A model generated the notes under the pieces. The model was not told the origin of the DNA. It saw nothing but the letters and a program-made list of their open reading frames with translations, and ran no database searches. Below, piece after piece: positions 34,337-43,283 of a stretch of 52,377 nucleotides of DNA. The stretch comes from Planctomycetia bacterium (lineage in GTDB: Bacteria; Planctomycetota; UBA1135; GCA-002686595). The stretch covers positions 1 through 52,377 of the forward strand of contig SYGM01000033.1 in the NCBI GenBank assembly GCA_005799545.1, in the 5' to 3' direction. The first letter of the stretch is position 1. Every line of letters starts with the position of its first letter. The translations under genes and the position numbers were made by a program.

Positions 34337-36222
34337 GGGCAGACCGGCAGCGTGATGCGCGCCAGCGTACCCTTGCCCGCGGGCGCTGGCACCAGTTCGA
34401 TCGTGCCGCCCATGCCCTCGACCAGCTGATGACAGATGGCGAGGCCAAGCCCCGTGCCGTGGCTGCGAGTCGTGAAGTAGGGCTCGAACAGATGCTCGCG
34501 GGCTTCGGGCGAGAGCCCGATGCCCTCGTCCTCCACTTCGATCACGACTCCGGAACCCAGCGCCTGCACGCTCACGCGGATTCGACCACCCTCGGGCATG
34601 GCTTCGATGGCGTTGCTGAACAGGTTGATCAGCACACGACGCAGCTCACCTCGATCGGCATGCACGGCGAGATCCTCCACCGCGCTCACGATGTTCACGC
34701 GCCGCTCCGAAGCCCAGGCGGTCTCCAGATCGACAACCTCGCGGACAAGGGCAGGCAAGGCGATGCGTTCCGGATCGCGCTTCTGTGTGCCCGCGAAGGC
34801 CGAGAAGTCCGAAGCGATGCGACGCATGCTCTCGACCTGGCGCTGGATCAGCTCGATCGTGCGCTCGAAGATGCCGTCGAACTCCGGACTGCGCTCGTCC
34901 TTGGCGCGCTTGAGCAGCGTTGCGGACAGGCTGATCGGCGTCAGCGGGTTCTTGATCTCGTGAGCGACCTGCTTGGCCATCTCGCGCCAGGCGGCGTCCT
35001 TCTCGGCCTTGACGAGGCGCTTGCGGCTCTCAAGCAGATCCGCGCTCATGCGGTTGAACGAAGCCGCCAACTCGCCGAGCTCATCGCGCGAGTGCACTTC
35101 GACCTTCGACTCCAGATCTCCCTCCGCGAGGCGCCGCGTGCGCTCTTCCAGCAGACGAATCGGCTCCGTGGTGCGCCGCGCCACCCAGAACGTCAGCAGC
35201 AGCACCACACCCAGCGCAAGCGCGCTGGCGACGAACAGGATCCCGCGCAGCTCCACCACGGAAGCGTAGGTGTCCTTGTCATCGACGCCGACGCCGACGA
35301 TCCAACCCAGACCGCCCTGCTCGGGCCCGCGGCAGTGGCGAAAGGCCGCGTGCTTCTTCATGCCGCGGAACTCGTAGTCTGGATACAAGCCCGCCTCGGC
35401 GCCGGCAGCGGCCTGCGCGAGCTGCGGGAGGCCCGTATCACGCGAGACACTCTTGTCGTAGAGCGTGGGGTCCTTGTGCGCGATGATGGTGTCGGCATCG
35501 GAGCGCCACATCCAGCCGTAGCGCGAAGCGTAGACATCGGTGACGATGCCCGTGCGCTCGCTGGGAGCCGGAATGCGGTTGAGCCGATCTTGGAAGTGCG
35601 TCCAGTTGACCAGCGCGAACACGACACCGTGAATGCGACCCGGCCGCGCAAGATCCGGCACTCCGCAGGCCACGAGAATGCAGCGATCATCCGGCCGATT
35701 GCCGGCGGGCAACAGGTCGCTGGCATGCTGATCGACGAGCCCGACCTGTCCGCTCATCGCCGCCCGGAACCAGTCCGCCTCCGACCAGCAGCGCTCCAGC
35801 AGCGCGGTCACCCAGGCGCTGTCGAGATCCTTGCGATCGTTCCAAAGCCTCGCCTCGCCGCGCTCATCGAGCAGCACCACCAGGTCGTAGATGCGCCGCC
35901 CGTCGCGCTCGCGCTCCACCAGCCGATCGAAGTTCGTGATCACCTGCGCGTCGAAGGTGGCGCTGTTGACCTGATCCAGATCTCCCAGCACCCACGAGAC
36001 CACGGGATTCGCCGCCAGCAGGCTGACATCCGAGACGCGCTGCTGCAGCGCCTCGTCCATCTCATGCGCGAGCTCGGTCGCGAGGCTCAGCAGGTAGTAG
36101 CGCACCACCTCGGATTCGCGCTGCTCCAGCCGCCAGGACACGAACCACGCAAAACAGACGAACGGCACGACGACGGCCGCCAGCACCGTCAGCAGCCACT
36201 TGGTGGAAAGCCGGCGGATCAT
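34333..36222 (-). CDS. NtrY-like sensor histidine kinase
   Basis: Membrane two-component sensor (629 residues). A first helix (about 9-28) and second helix (about 328-347) bracket a periplasmic double-Cache-like sensor domain of about 300 residues. Then come HAMP (348-400), the dimerisation domain with phospho-acceptor His421 in HEIKNPLTPIS, and the HATPase with N box NLFSNAIEAMP, EDEGIGLS and GTGLGLAI. HEIKNPLTP is the NtrY/NtrB-like signature, pointing to a sigma-54-activator partner; none is adjacent, though the end of one appears at 52286. Start overlaps the GH95 stop (ATGA). Confidence 0.92.
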   Translation of the reverse strand: MIRRLSTKWLLTVLAAVVVPFVCFAWFVSWRLEQRESEVVRYYLLSLATELAHEMDEALQQRVSDVSLLAANPVVSWVLGDLDQVNSATFDAQVITNFDRLVERERDGRRIYDLVVLLDERGEARLWNDRKDLDSAWVTALLERCWSEADWFRAAMSGQVGLVDQHASDLLPAGNRPDDRCILVACGVPDLARPGRIHGVVFALVNWTHFQDRLNRIPAPSERTGIVTDVYASRYGWMWRSDADTIIAHKDPTLYDKSVSRDTGLPQLAQAAAGAEAGLYPDYEFRGMKKHAAFRHCRGPEQGGLGWIVGVGVDDKDTYASVVELRGILFVASALALGVVLLLTFWVARRTTEPIRLLEERTRRLAEGDLESKVEVHSRDELGELAASFNRMSADLLESRKRLVKAEKDAAWREMAKQVAHEIKNPLTPISLSATLLKRAKDERSPEFDGIFERTIELIQRQVESMRRIASDFSAFAGTQKRDPERIALPALVREVVDLETAWASERRVNIVSAVEDLAVHADRGELRRVLINLFSNAIEAMPEGGRIRVSVQALGSGVVIEVEDEGIGLSPEAREHLFEPYFTTRSHGTGLGLAICHQLVEGMGGTIELVPAPAGKGTLARITLPVCP

Positions 36223-38624
36223 GAACCGCGCCGCCTCAGCACCATGCGCTGCCCGGGCTCCAGCGGCAGTTCCACGATGCCCGCAGCGTCGGCCTCATGG
36301 CCCTCGAGTTCGACTCCGGCGCGCAAGCGTGCGCGTACGGGTTGCGATTGCTTGTTGATCAGCGCCACCCACTCCAGCCGACTCTGACCCCACTGCATGT
36401 CCACCGCGAGACCGCCGCGCGCTCGCAGTCCGCGCACGGAACCGCTCGGCCAGGCGCCCGGCAGCGCGGGCAGGCAGGCGATCAGCGGCGGCTCACCCTC
36501 GCGTTCAGGGTGACTCTGCAGCAGCATCTCGCCGATCGCCGCGGTTGCGCCGAAATTGCCGTCGATCTGGAACGGCGGATGCGCGCAGAAGAGATTGGGA
36601 TATGTGCCGCCGCGCCCCGCGTCGAACCCCGGCTGACCGACGGGATGCAGGAACTGCCGAAGCAGGCGATGTGCGCGCTCGCCGTCGTGCAGGCGCGCCC
36701 AGAAGGCGATCTTCCACGCCATCGACCAGCCCGTGCCGCCGTCACCGCGCGCCTCCAGAGTCGCTCGTGCGGCCGCGGCGAGCTCCGGCGTGCCGCGCGG
36801 CGTGATCTGCTCGCCCGGGTAGAGTCCGTAGAGGTGCGATACATGCCGATGCTGCGGCTCGGGTTCGCCGTATTCCTGCTGCCACTCCATCACGCGCCCA
36901 TCGGATCCGATGCGCAGCGGCGCAAGTCGCGCCAGAGCCTCACGCAGGCGTGCGCGAAACAACTCATCGACGCCGAGCCGTTCGCTGACCAGAATCGTGT
37001 TGCGAAACAGCTCACGGCACAGCGACTGATCCATCGCAGGCCCCATGCAGGTATGGGCCGTGCGTCCGTCCGGCAGACGCAGCGCGTTCTCCGGCGAGTT
37101 GGAAACTCCGGTCACGAGTCGGCCCGAGACTGGATCCTCGACCAGCGCAGCTAGCATGAACTCAGATGCTCCCTTGAGCACGGGCCAGTTGCGCTCAAGC
37201 AGCGCATTGTCCTGTGAAAACTCCCAGGCCTCGTGCAGGTGACGGGCCAGCCAGGCTCCGCCGGTGTTGGTTGATCCCCAGCCCGCATGCTCGCCGGGTG
37301 CGGTGAAACCCCACACGTTCGTGATCACGTGCGCCACCCAGCCCGGTGCGTCGTAGTAGGCGCGCGCGGTGCGCGAACCCGGCTCCACGAGCGCTTCGAC
37401 CAGGCGCGCGAGCGGCTCGTGGCACTCCGGCAGCGCCGCCGTCTCCGCGGGCCAGTGGTTCATCTGCACGTTGATGTTGAGGTGGTAGTCGCCGTTCCAT
37501 GGCGTCTGATACTCCTCGGCCCACAAACCCTGCAGATTGGGCGGCAGTGCGCCCGGACGTGTCGAGCTCAGCAGCAGATGCCGACCGTAGTCGTACAGCA
37601 GCACAGCCAGCGCGGGATCGGGCGTTCCGCGCGCGAAATCCGCCAGACGCTGCGCGGTGGGCAACGCCGCGCGCTCCTCCGGAGTGCCCGCCAGTTCCAG
37701 CTGCACGCGTCCCATGGCCTGCGCGTGCGCGATGCGGCTCTGCGCCAGGAGCGTGCGCGCGTCGATGCCGCGTGAATCAGGGACACGAGCCAGATCCTGC
37801 TCGATCGCCGAGCGCCAGCGCGCGCCCGCGAAATCACCGCGAACGGGTCCGGAGTAGCTCGTGCGCGCGGCCAGCACGAGCAGCAGCTCGTCCGCTCCGC
37901 GCACCTGCAGTCGGTCCTGTTCGGCAACCAGCGTGCCGCCGAGCGGACGGCAGCGCAGCGTCGCACCCCACTCCAGTCCGGCCACATCTTCCTGGCCGCT
38001 TTCGAGCCGGCCCTCCATGCGCAGCTCGCCACCGTGCGCCTGCGACTGCGCGCGCTCGCGCCGACTGAGCCGCACATCGACATCGAGCGCGCCCGGCGCA
38101 TCCGTGCGCAGCCTCAGCAGCAGAAGATCCGAGTGGCGATCCGCGAACACTTCGCGGACATGCGTGCGCTCGCCGGCAAGAAACCGGGTGGTGACGACGC
38201 CGGTTCGCGGGTCGAGCTCGCGTCGATACTCGCGCGCCTCGCCCAGCCCGGGAAACTCAAGCTCCAGATCGCCGAGCGTCTGATAGCAGCCGAATGGCAC
38301 GCTCTTGCCGCTGCCGTGTCCCGAACCTCGACCGGCACAGGTGAAGTGGGCGTTGACGAGCTCTTCCGCCCGCGGATTGTCGCCCGCGCGCAGCGCGGCG
38401 AGAATGCCGGGCAGGGCCTTGTGCGCATCGGGCCGATCCGGATTCTCGACCGAGCCCGACCACATGGAACTTTCGTTGAGCACGATGCGCTCGCGAGCCA
38501 CGCCGCCGAAGACCAGAGCACCCAGGCGGCCGTTGCCGACGGGGTAGGACTGCGTGAAGTGCTGCGCAGGTTGCGGACTCCACAGCACGCCCCCCGCCAG
38601 CGCCAACAGCCATGCTCCTGACAT
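36219..38624 (-). CDS. Glycoside hydrolase family 95 (alpha-L-fucosidase type)
   Basis: Exported enzyme removing fucose (or a related sugar) by inversion. The 801-residue product begins with a short signal (MSGAWLLALAGGVLWSPQPA), then the GH95 N-terminal beta domain (YPVGNGRLGALVFGG, LNESSMWSG), the NGDYHLNINVQMNHWPAE motif with the catalytic-base Asn pair, EWQQEYGEPEPQHRHVSHL with the catalytic Glu region, and QIDGNFGATAAI with the essential Asp. All key residues appear present, so it should be active. ATG 38624 is chosen; the frame is open further up across the divergent GT9 gene. It heads the five-gene leftward cluster. Confidence 0.92.
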   Translation of the reverse strand: MSGAWLLALAGGVLWSPQPAQHFTQSYPVGNGRLGALVFGGVARERIVLNESSMWSGSVENPDRPDAHKALPGILAALRAGDNPRAEELVNAHFTCAGRGSGHGSGKSVPFGCYQTLGDLELEFPGLGEAREYRRELDPRTGVVTTRFLAGERTHVREVFADRHSDLLLLRLRTDAPGALDVDVRLSRRERAQSQAHGGELRMEGRLESGQEDVAGLEWGATLRCRPLGGTLVAEQDRLQVRGADELLLVLAARTSYSGPVRGDFAGARWRSAIEQDLARVPDSRGIDARTLLAQSRIAHAQAMGRVQLELAGTPEERAALPTAQRLADFARGTPDPALAVLLYDYGRHLLLSSTRPGALPPNLQGLWAEEYQTPWNGDYHLNINVQMNHWPAETAALPECHEPLARLVEALVEPGSRTARAYYDAPGWVAHVITNVWGFTAPGEHAGWGSTNTGGAWLARHLHEAWEFSQDNALLERNWPVLKGASEFMLAALVEDPVSGRLVTGVSNSPENALRLPDGRTAHTCMGPAMDQSLCRELFRNTILVSERLGVDELFRARLREALARLAPLRIGSDGRVMEWQQEYGEPEPQHRHVSHLYGLYPGEQITPRGTPELAAAARATLEARGDGGTGWSMAWKIAFWARLHDGERAHRLLRQFLHPVGQPGFDAGRGGTYPNLFCAHPPFQIDGNFGATAAIGEMLLQSHPEREGEPPLIACLPALPGAWPSGSVRGLRARGGLAVDMQWGQSRLEWVALINKQSQPVRARLRAGVELEGHEADAAGIVELPLEPGQRMVLRRRGS

Positions 38625-38653
38625 CGCCCGGGATGATACAAGAAAGCTGAGCT

Positions 38654-39679
38654 GTGAGTCCCCGCATCCTGATCGTCCGGCTGTCGCATCTGGGCGACTG
38701 CGTGCACGCGCTGCCGCTGTTCCATGCGCTGCGCGAGCGCCATCCGCAGGCCGAGATCGGCTGGGTGATCCAGCGCGAGTTTCAGAGCCTTGTCGAGGGC
38801 CTGCCGGGACTCTCGGCGTGCTTCGCATTCGAGCGCGAGGGCGGTCTGTCGGGCTATGGACGCAGCTGGAGCCAGCTTGGCGCGTTCGGAGCCGAGTGGG
38901 CCATCGACGCGCAAGGCAACGGCAAGAGCGCCGCACTGCTGCTCGCTTCGCGTGCACACCGGCGCACAGGCCGCGCGCGATCCGATTGGCAGGAACCGTT
39001 CTTCAGCGGCGTGTTGACCGACAGTGCCGCACCGCAGACCGGCCCGCACGCACTCGATGCGACGCGCGCTCTTGTTCGGCACGTGGCACCCGGAGCGCGC
39101 TGGCGCACCGACCTTGCGATCCTTGACGAGGAACGCGCGCACGCGCGGGAGTGGCTGCAGGCACAGGGCGCACCGGCGATGCCCTCGCTCGTGCTGCATC
39201 TCTCGCGCCCGAACGATATCCGCGCCTGGCCCGCCGAGCACTGCGCGCGTCTGGTCGAGTTGTGCCGCGCTCGCGGGCAAGGCGTGCTGTGCGTGCGCGG
39301 CCCGCAGGAAGCAACGCACTTCGCCGAGCTCGACGCACGCTTTTCCGGCGATGCCGGCGTGCTGCACTGGCGTGAGCGCTCGGATCTGCGCCAGCTTGCG
39401 GCACTGCTGGAAGTCCTGAGGGATTCGGGCGCGACGTTCGTCGGGCCTGACAGCGGGCCGATCCATCTGGCGGCCGCCAGCGGACTGCGTACGCTGTGCC
39501 TCGCCGGGCCGCAGGCGCACGAGCGCACCGGCCCGCAGCCCGGTCGCTCCCTGCGGCGAGCCGGTGGTCCTGTCTGCGCTCCCTGCCTGCAGCGCGAGTG
39601 CACTCACGACAGCGGGCCGATCTGCATGCAGATCAGCCCGCAGGAAGTGCTCGCAGCCCTCGAGGATCGCGAGCGCTAG
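38654..39679 (+). CDS. Glycosyltransferase family 9 (heptosyltransferase-like)
   Basis: GT-B enzyme that probably adds heptose or a related sugar to lipid A-core. The 341-residue product starts ILIVRLSHLGDCVHALPLF, the GT9 N-terminal signature, followed by IGWVIQREF and AIDAQGNGKSA. The donor-binding half has LVLHLSRPNDIRAWPAEH and the FVGPDSGPIHLAAASG motif. A Cys-rich end (CAPCLQREC, CMQI) is usual. Start GTG 38654. It is divergent from GH95 (29 bases) and its stop shares CTAG (39676-39679) with the converging TPR gene. Confidence 0.9.
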   Translation: MSPRILIVRLSHLGDCVHALPLFHALRERHPQAEIGWVIQREFQSLVEGLPGLSACFAFEREGGLSGYGRSWSQLGAFGAEWAIDAQGNGKSAALLLASRAHRRTGRARSDWQEPFFSGVLTDSAAPQTGPHALDATRALVRHVAPGARWRTDLAILDEERAHAREWLQAQGAPAMPSLVLHLSRPNDIRAWPAEHCARLVELCRARGQGVLCVRGPQEATHFAELDARFSGDAGVLHWRERSDLRQLAALLEVLRDSGATFVGPDSGPIHLAAASGLRTLCLAGPQAHERTGPQPGRSLRRAGGPVCAPCLQRECTHDSGPICMQISPQEVLAALEDRER

Positions 39680-40974
39680 CCGCCGGAACCGCCGGACGCG
39701 GCCGGTGCGGCACCGCTGGCACCGGCACCGCTGGCATCCGGCGGCGTCTGCGCCTTGCGCAGCGCTTCCAGCCGGCTGCGCACATCGCGGTAATCCGGCC
39801 AGAAGACTTCGATCTGCGTCAGCAGGTCGAGGCGCTCGGCGTCGCTGGACGCCGAATCCGCCTTGGCGTAGAGCGAGGCCGCCAGTTCGATGTAGGCCTT
39901 GAGCGTGTCACGGCGCGTGAACACGTCCTTGTAATACTGAGCGATGTCGAGCAGTTCCTGATACTTCTCGACGGCATCGGGGTAGCGCTGATCCTTCTCG
40001 AGGGCCACTGCCACGGCATAGAGATCCTCGTGACGGCTCTCCTGAATGCGTGCACGAGCGCCTTCGAAGCGTTCCTTCTGCTTCTGCGTCAGCTGTTCCC
40101 CCCGCGCGAGATGCTCGCCGGCGCGATCGTAGTTCTTGCGCAGCAGCTCGTAGTCCGCCATCTCCAGCAGCCGTTGCGCCTCGACTTCCTTCGAGCAACG
40201 CTCCATCGCGGCCTGCGACTCCGGGTCATCGGGAGCCAGCTCCAGCGCCATGCGATATTCGTTCTTCGCGGCACCAAACAGGCCTTCGGCCTCGAGCCCC
40301 TCGGCGACGCGCAGGCGCTGACGCGCCAGCATCAGGCGCACCTGCTGCGAGCGCAGCTGCGTGCGCTCCTCATCCGGCTTGTACTTGGCGGCGTACTCAA
40401 AGCGCGAGCGGGCGCGCTCGAGCCAGTAGTCGCTCATCGCGACCACGCCCTCCTGGAAGTAGCTCTGGAACTTGCGCCCGCGGTGATCGACGGTCTTGAC
40501 CGCCTCTTCCAGTGCGCCCAGCGCTACCGGATCGGCGGGAGCCAGCGCCAGGCACTGCTCGTAGGCTGCGACTGCGGCTTCGATTTCGCCGGTGGAGTGC
40601 AGTTCCAGCCCGACCTGCAGCCAGCGATCCGCCAGCTTGCGGCGCGTCTTGTCGACCCAGGAAGCCACTTCGGGCGAGTCGGGCGCGAGTTCCGAGGCCT
40701 GCTGGAACAGGCGCAGGGCCTCCACGTCGGAATCGTCCAGCGTCAGCCTCCGGCCGCGCTCGAGCAGCAGCGCCACGGTGGCGCGGCGGTGCAGGTCCTG
40801 CGCCGCGGGGTCATCCGGGCGCGCCTTGGCTTCGCGGGCCGCCAGCTGGACGGCCGCCTCGTAATCCATGTGCTTGAGGTGGTACTCGACCGACTCGGAG
40901 CGTTTTTCCGTAACCGCGCAGGCACCGACCAGCAGGGCCAGGGAAGCGAGCAGGAGAGGGTTCTGGGAGGACAT
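39676..40974 (-). CDS. TPR-repeat lipoprotein
   Basis: 432-residue exported protein. Signal SSQNPLLLASLALLVGAC gives a lipobox with Cys19. The body is almost all alpha-helical with TPR-like units: VEYHLKHMDYEAAVQLAAREA, ALRLFQQASELAPDSPEV, LELHSTGEIEAAVAAYEQCLAL, YRMALELAPDDPESQ and YPDAVEKYQELLDIAQ. It ends with an Ala/Gly/Ser-rich tail. Probably a protein-interaction scaffold of the envelope. ATG 40974 is chosen at the signal peptide; the longer frame to 41535 overlaps lptG. It follows the lptF-lptG pair on the same strand after 101 bases. Confidence 0.88.
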   Translation of the reverse strand: MSSQNPLLLASLALLVGACAVTEKRSESVEYHLKHMDYEAAVQLAAREAKARPDDPAAQDLHRRATVALLLERGRRLTLDDSDVEALRLFQQASELAPDSPEVASWVDKTRRKLADRWLQVGLELHSTGEIEAAVAAYEQCLALAPADPVALGALEEAVKTVDHRGRKFQSYFQEGVVAMSDYWLERARSRFEYAAKYKPDEERTQLRSQQVRLMLARQRLRVAEGLEAEGLFGAAKNEYRMALELAPDDPESQAAMERCSKEVEAQRLLEMADYELLRKNYDRAGEHLARGEQLTQKQKERFEGARARIQESRHEDLYAVAVALEKDQRYPDAVEKYQELLDIAQYYKDVFTRRDTLKAYIELAASLYAKADSASSDAERLDLLTQIEVFWPDYRDVRSRLEALRKAQTPPDASGAGASGAAPAASGGSGG

Positions 40975-41075
40975 GGGTTGGTCTGGACGACTCCGTGCGG
41001 AGGTTTCTTCCCCGATTCGGGGGCTGCGGGGCCAATGGTACGGCCTGCGGGAGGGCGGATGCCACCCCCGCGCGC

Positions 41076-42194
41076 TCAGGTCCTCATCGTCTCGTAGAGG
41101 GCCAATCCGAGACTCCCGAAGAACAGGATCGGCAGCCAGGCCGCCAGAACCGGATCCATGCGCCCGCCCAGGCCCTGGTTGCGCAGGACGAAGTCGGCGG
41201 CGAAGTAGAACACGCACAGGAGGCAGCCCTTGGCGAGCCCCTCCGCCCCCCGGCCGCGGTCGTGCCTCAGCAGGATCGGCAACCCGACCAGCAGCAGGAT
41301 CAGGTTCGCCAGCGGGAAGGTCAGGTGGTACTGCAGCATGACCTGAAAGCGCGTGTCGTCCGGACTGCGGCTGGCGAGTTCGCTGGCCTCGAAAAAGGAC
41401 AGGTCGAGCGGGTTGGCGCGCGCGCGGACGTAGCTCATGGCGAGCTTGGGCGTGAACTCGAAGCCATCGAGCCACTCGACCGGGCGGGTGCGCTGTTCGC
41501 CGCGCACTTCCTGCGTACGACCGTTGGAGAGCCACCAGCCGGAGCGTCCGCCACCCCGCTCGCGGAACACGGCGCGCGGAGCCGTGATGGTCGCGATGCG
41601 ATTGACCGACACGAGCACGGATTCCAGCCCGCGCACCTCCGCGACGGCAGGCGAACCAGTGCGCGGCCGGAACTCGCTGAGGCGCACCAGACTGCCGCTC
41701 TTGTCGCGCACCCAGACGCCGAAATAGACCTGATCCGTGCTCTGCTCCTCGAGCACGAAGCGCAGATGGTCGAGCTTGGGCCCGAGGTTCTCCACCAGAC
41801 TCTCGCGCATCCAGAACATCCCGGCCGCCGCGAGCCCTGCGCCGAGGAACACCGGCATCAGCAGCCGATGCGCGCTGACGCCGGCCGCCAGTGCTGCGAT
41901 GGTCTCGTTGTGCTTCAAGAGCTTCGAGACCGTGAACAGGCCCGCGACCAGCGTCACGAACGGCGCGACCTGCAGGTAGAGGAACGGAATGCTGAGCGCG
42001 TAGTAGCGCACGATCCAGCTGGAGGGAACGCGCGTTCCATCCTTCCAGGGCACCAGGTAGTCATCGAGCTTGCCTGCCAGATCCATGATCAGGAACAGTC
42101 CGACGACGATCAGGAACGCGGTCGCGTAGGAAGAGAGGAACAGCGAGCCGACGTAGCGGTCGAGCCGGCCGAAGAGCTTTAGTCCGCGCTTCAT
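41076..42194 (-). CDS. lptG: LptF/LptG-family permease (second of pair)
   Basis: Inner-membrane subunit of the LPS export ABC transporter LptB2FG. The 372-residue product has the family layout: helices near 16-36, 60-85 and 100-120, a periplasmic beta-rich domain (about 130-285), then three C-terminal helices starting QYHLTFPLANLILLLVGLPILLR. KLLKHNETIAALAAGVSAHRLLMP matches the conserved cytoplasmic loop that contacts LptB. Start ATG 42194 overlaps the lptF stop (ATGA). F versus G assignment is by gene order and is tentative; no lptB gene is in the window. Confidence 0.85.
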   Translation of the reverse strand: MKRGLKLFGRLDRYVGSLFLSSYATAFLIVVGLFLIMDLAGKLDDYLVPWKDGTRVPSSWIVRYYALSIPFLYLQVAPFVTLVAGLFTVSKLLKHNETIAALAAGVSAHRLLMPVFLGAGLAAAGMFWMRESLVENLGPKLDHLRFVLEEQSTDQVYFGVWVRDKSGSLVRLSEFRPRTGSPAVAEVRGLESVLVSVNRIATITAPRAVFRERGGGRSGWWLSNGRTQEVRGEQRTRPVEWLDGFEFTPKLAMSYVRARANPLDLSFFEASELASRSPDDTRFQVMLQYHLTFPLANLILLLVGLPILLRHDRGRGAEGLAKGCLLCVFYFAADFVLRNQGLGGRMDPVLAAWLPILFFGSLGLALYETMRT

Positions 42195-43255
42195 TGCGAC
42201 AGCGCCTTTCGCATCAGCAGCACGCCCAGCAGCAGACCGCCCGCGACCACCGCCCAGGCACCCAGCTCCGGCGGGATCACGCTGCTGTAGGTCAGTTCCT
42301 TGCCGAGTCGCATCGAGAGCACGTAGTACAGGAGCGCGTAGCCGACGGAAATGCCCAGCGCCCCCAGCTGCGTGCCCTTGCGCAGGAGCAGCCCCGTTGC
42401 GCCGCCGAGAAACAGGAACATCAGATAGGTGCTGGCGATCGCCCAGCGCGACTGCACTACATAGCGCAGCTCATGGCGGCGCTTGCGGTCGGGAACACCG
42501 CGCGCGAGCTCCGCATGTATGTCGTCCGAGGAACGGTAGCGCAGGCGGTCGAAGTTCTCCTGCTTGTCCTGCACCAACTCGTCGAGATCGAGCCGGAAGA
42601 CCGGGTTTTCGTTCTGGAAGTCCGCGTTGCCCACCACAATGCGCGCGCGCTTGAGCTGCACGAACATCAGGTTGCCTTCGAAGCGGAAATGCACGCGCTC
42701 CGCCAGCAGCCGCTGCGGCTCCTTGCCCTTGCGCGCGGGGATGTAAATGAAGGCGTCCAGAAAATCATCGCCTTCGCGACGCTCGGCGGAGAGAAAGAAC
42801 TTGCCGAAGGACAGCTCGGTGGTGCCCGGCGCGATCTCCGTCAGCGCATCGCGGAAGGCGGTCTTGACGTGCTGCGTCTGGAAGCGGCGCACCTGAGGCA
42901 GGAAGTCCGCCGCGAGGTAATGGTTGAAGTAGCCCAAAGCGGCGGCAAGCACGATGCCCGGCAGAAACATGCGCGCGGGGTTCCAGCCCGCCATGCGGAT
43001 CGCCGTCCACTCGTTGTCCGCAGCCAGCCGCCCGTAGGTCACGACCACCGCCAGCAGGAAGCCCAATGGCAACACGTAGGGTGCCAGTCCCGCCAGCAGG
43101 ATCGGCATGAAGCGCAGCACATCGCGCGTGGGCACGCCCTGCAGCTTGCTGACGGCTGCGACAGCCACGGCGGGCAGCGCGAGCACGAACATGCCCCCCA
43201 CCGCAAAGAGGAAGGACACGAGCAGTTCGCGCAGGATCGAAAGCTGAAGCTTCAC
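42191..43255 (-). CDS. lptF: LptF/LptG-family permease (first of pair)
   Basis: Partner permease of the LPS transporter. From GTG 43255 the product is 354 residues and starts KLQLSILRELLVSFLFAVGG, the usual first-helix pattern. The coupling-helix loop is DNEWTAIRMAGWNPARMFLPG. The periplasmic domain spans about 125-275, and the end has WAIASTYLMFLFLGGATGLLLRKG and two more helices. A GTG start at 43318 is possible but would add residues unlike the family and overlap the divergent kinase gene. Lipid transport is inferred from the pair plus nearby LPS-type genes. Confidence 0.85.
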   Translation of the reverse strand: MKLQLSILRELLVSFLFAVGGMFVLALPAVAVAAVSKLQGVPTRDVLRFMPILLAGLAPYVLPLGFLLAVVVTYGRLAADNEWTAIRMAGWNPARMFLPGIVLAAALGYFNHYLAADFLPQVRRFQTQHVKTAFRDALTEIAPGTTELSFGKFFLSAERREGDDFLDAFIYIPARKGKEPQRLLAERVHFRFEGNLMFVQLKRARIVVGNADFQNENPVFRLDLDELVQDKQENFDRLRYRSSDDIHAELARGVPDRKRRHELRYVVQSRWAIASTYLMFLFLGGATGLLLRKGTQLGALGISVGYALLYYVLSMRLGKELTYSSVIPPELGAWAVVAGGLLLGVLLMRKALSQ

Positions 43256-43283
43256 CCGAAGTCCGTAGACTACGCAGCCGGGA

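Noticed and set aside
34429..36387. 652-codon plus-strand frame opposite the NtrY-like kinase
   Set aside because: No recognisable domain; complete overlap with a clear histidine kinase.
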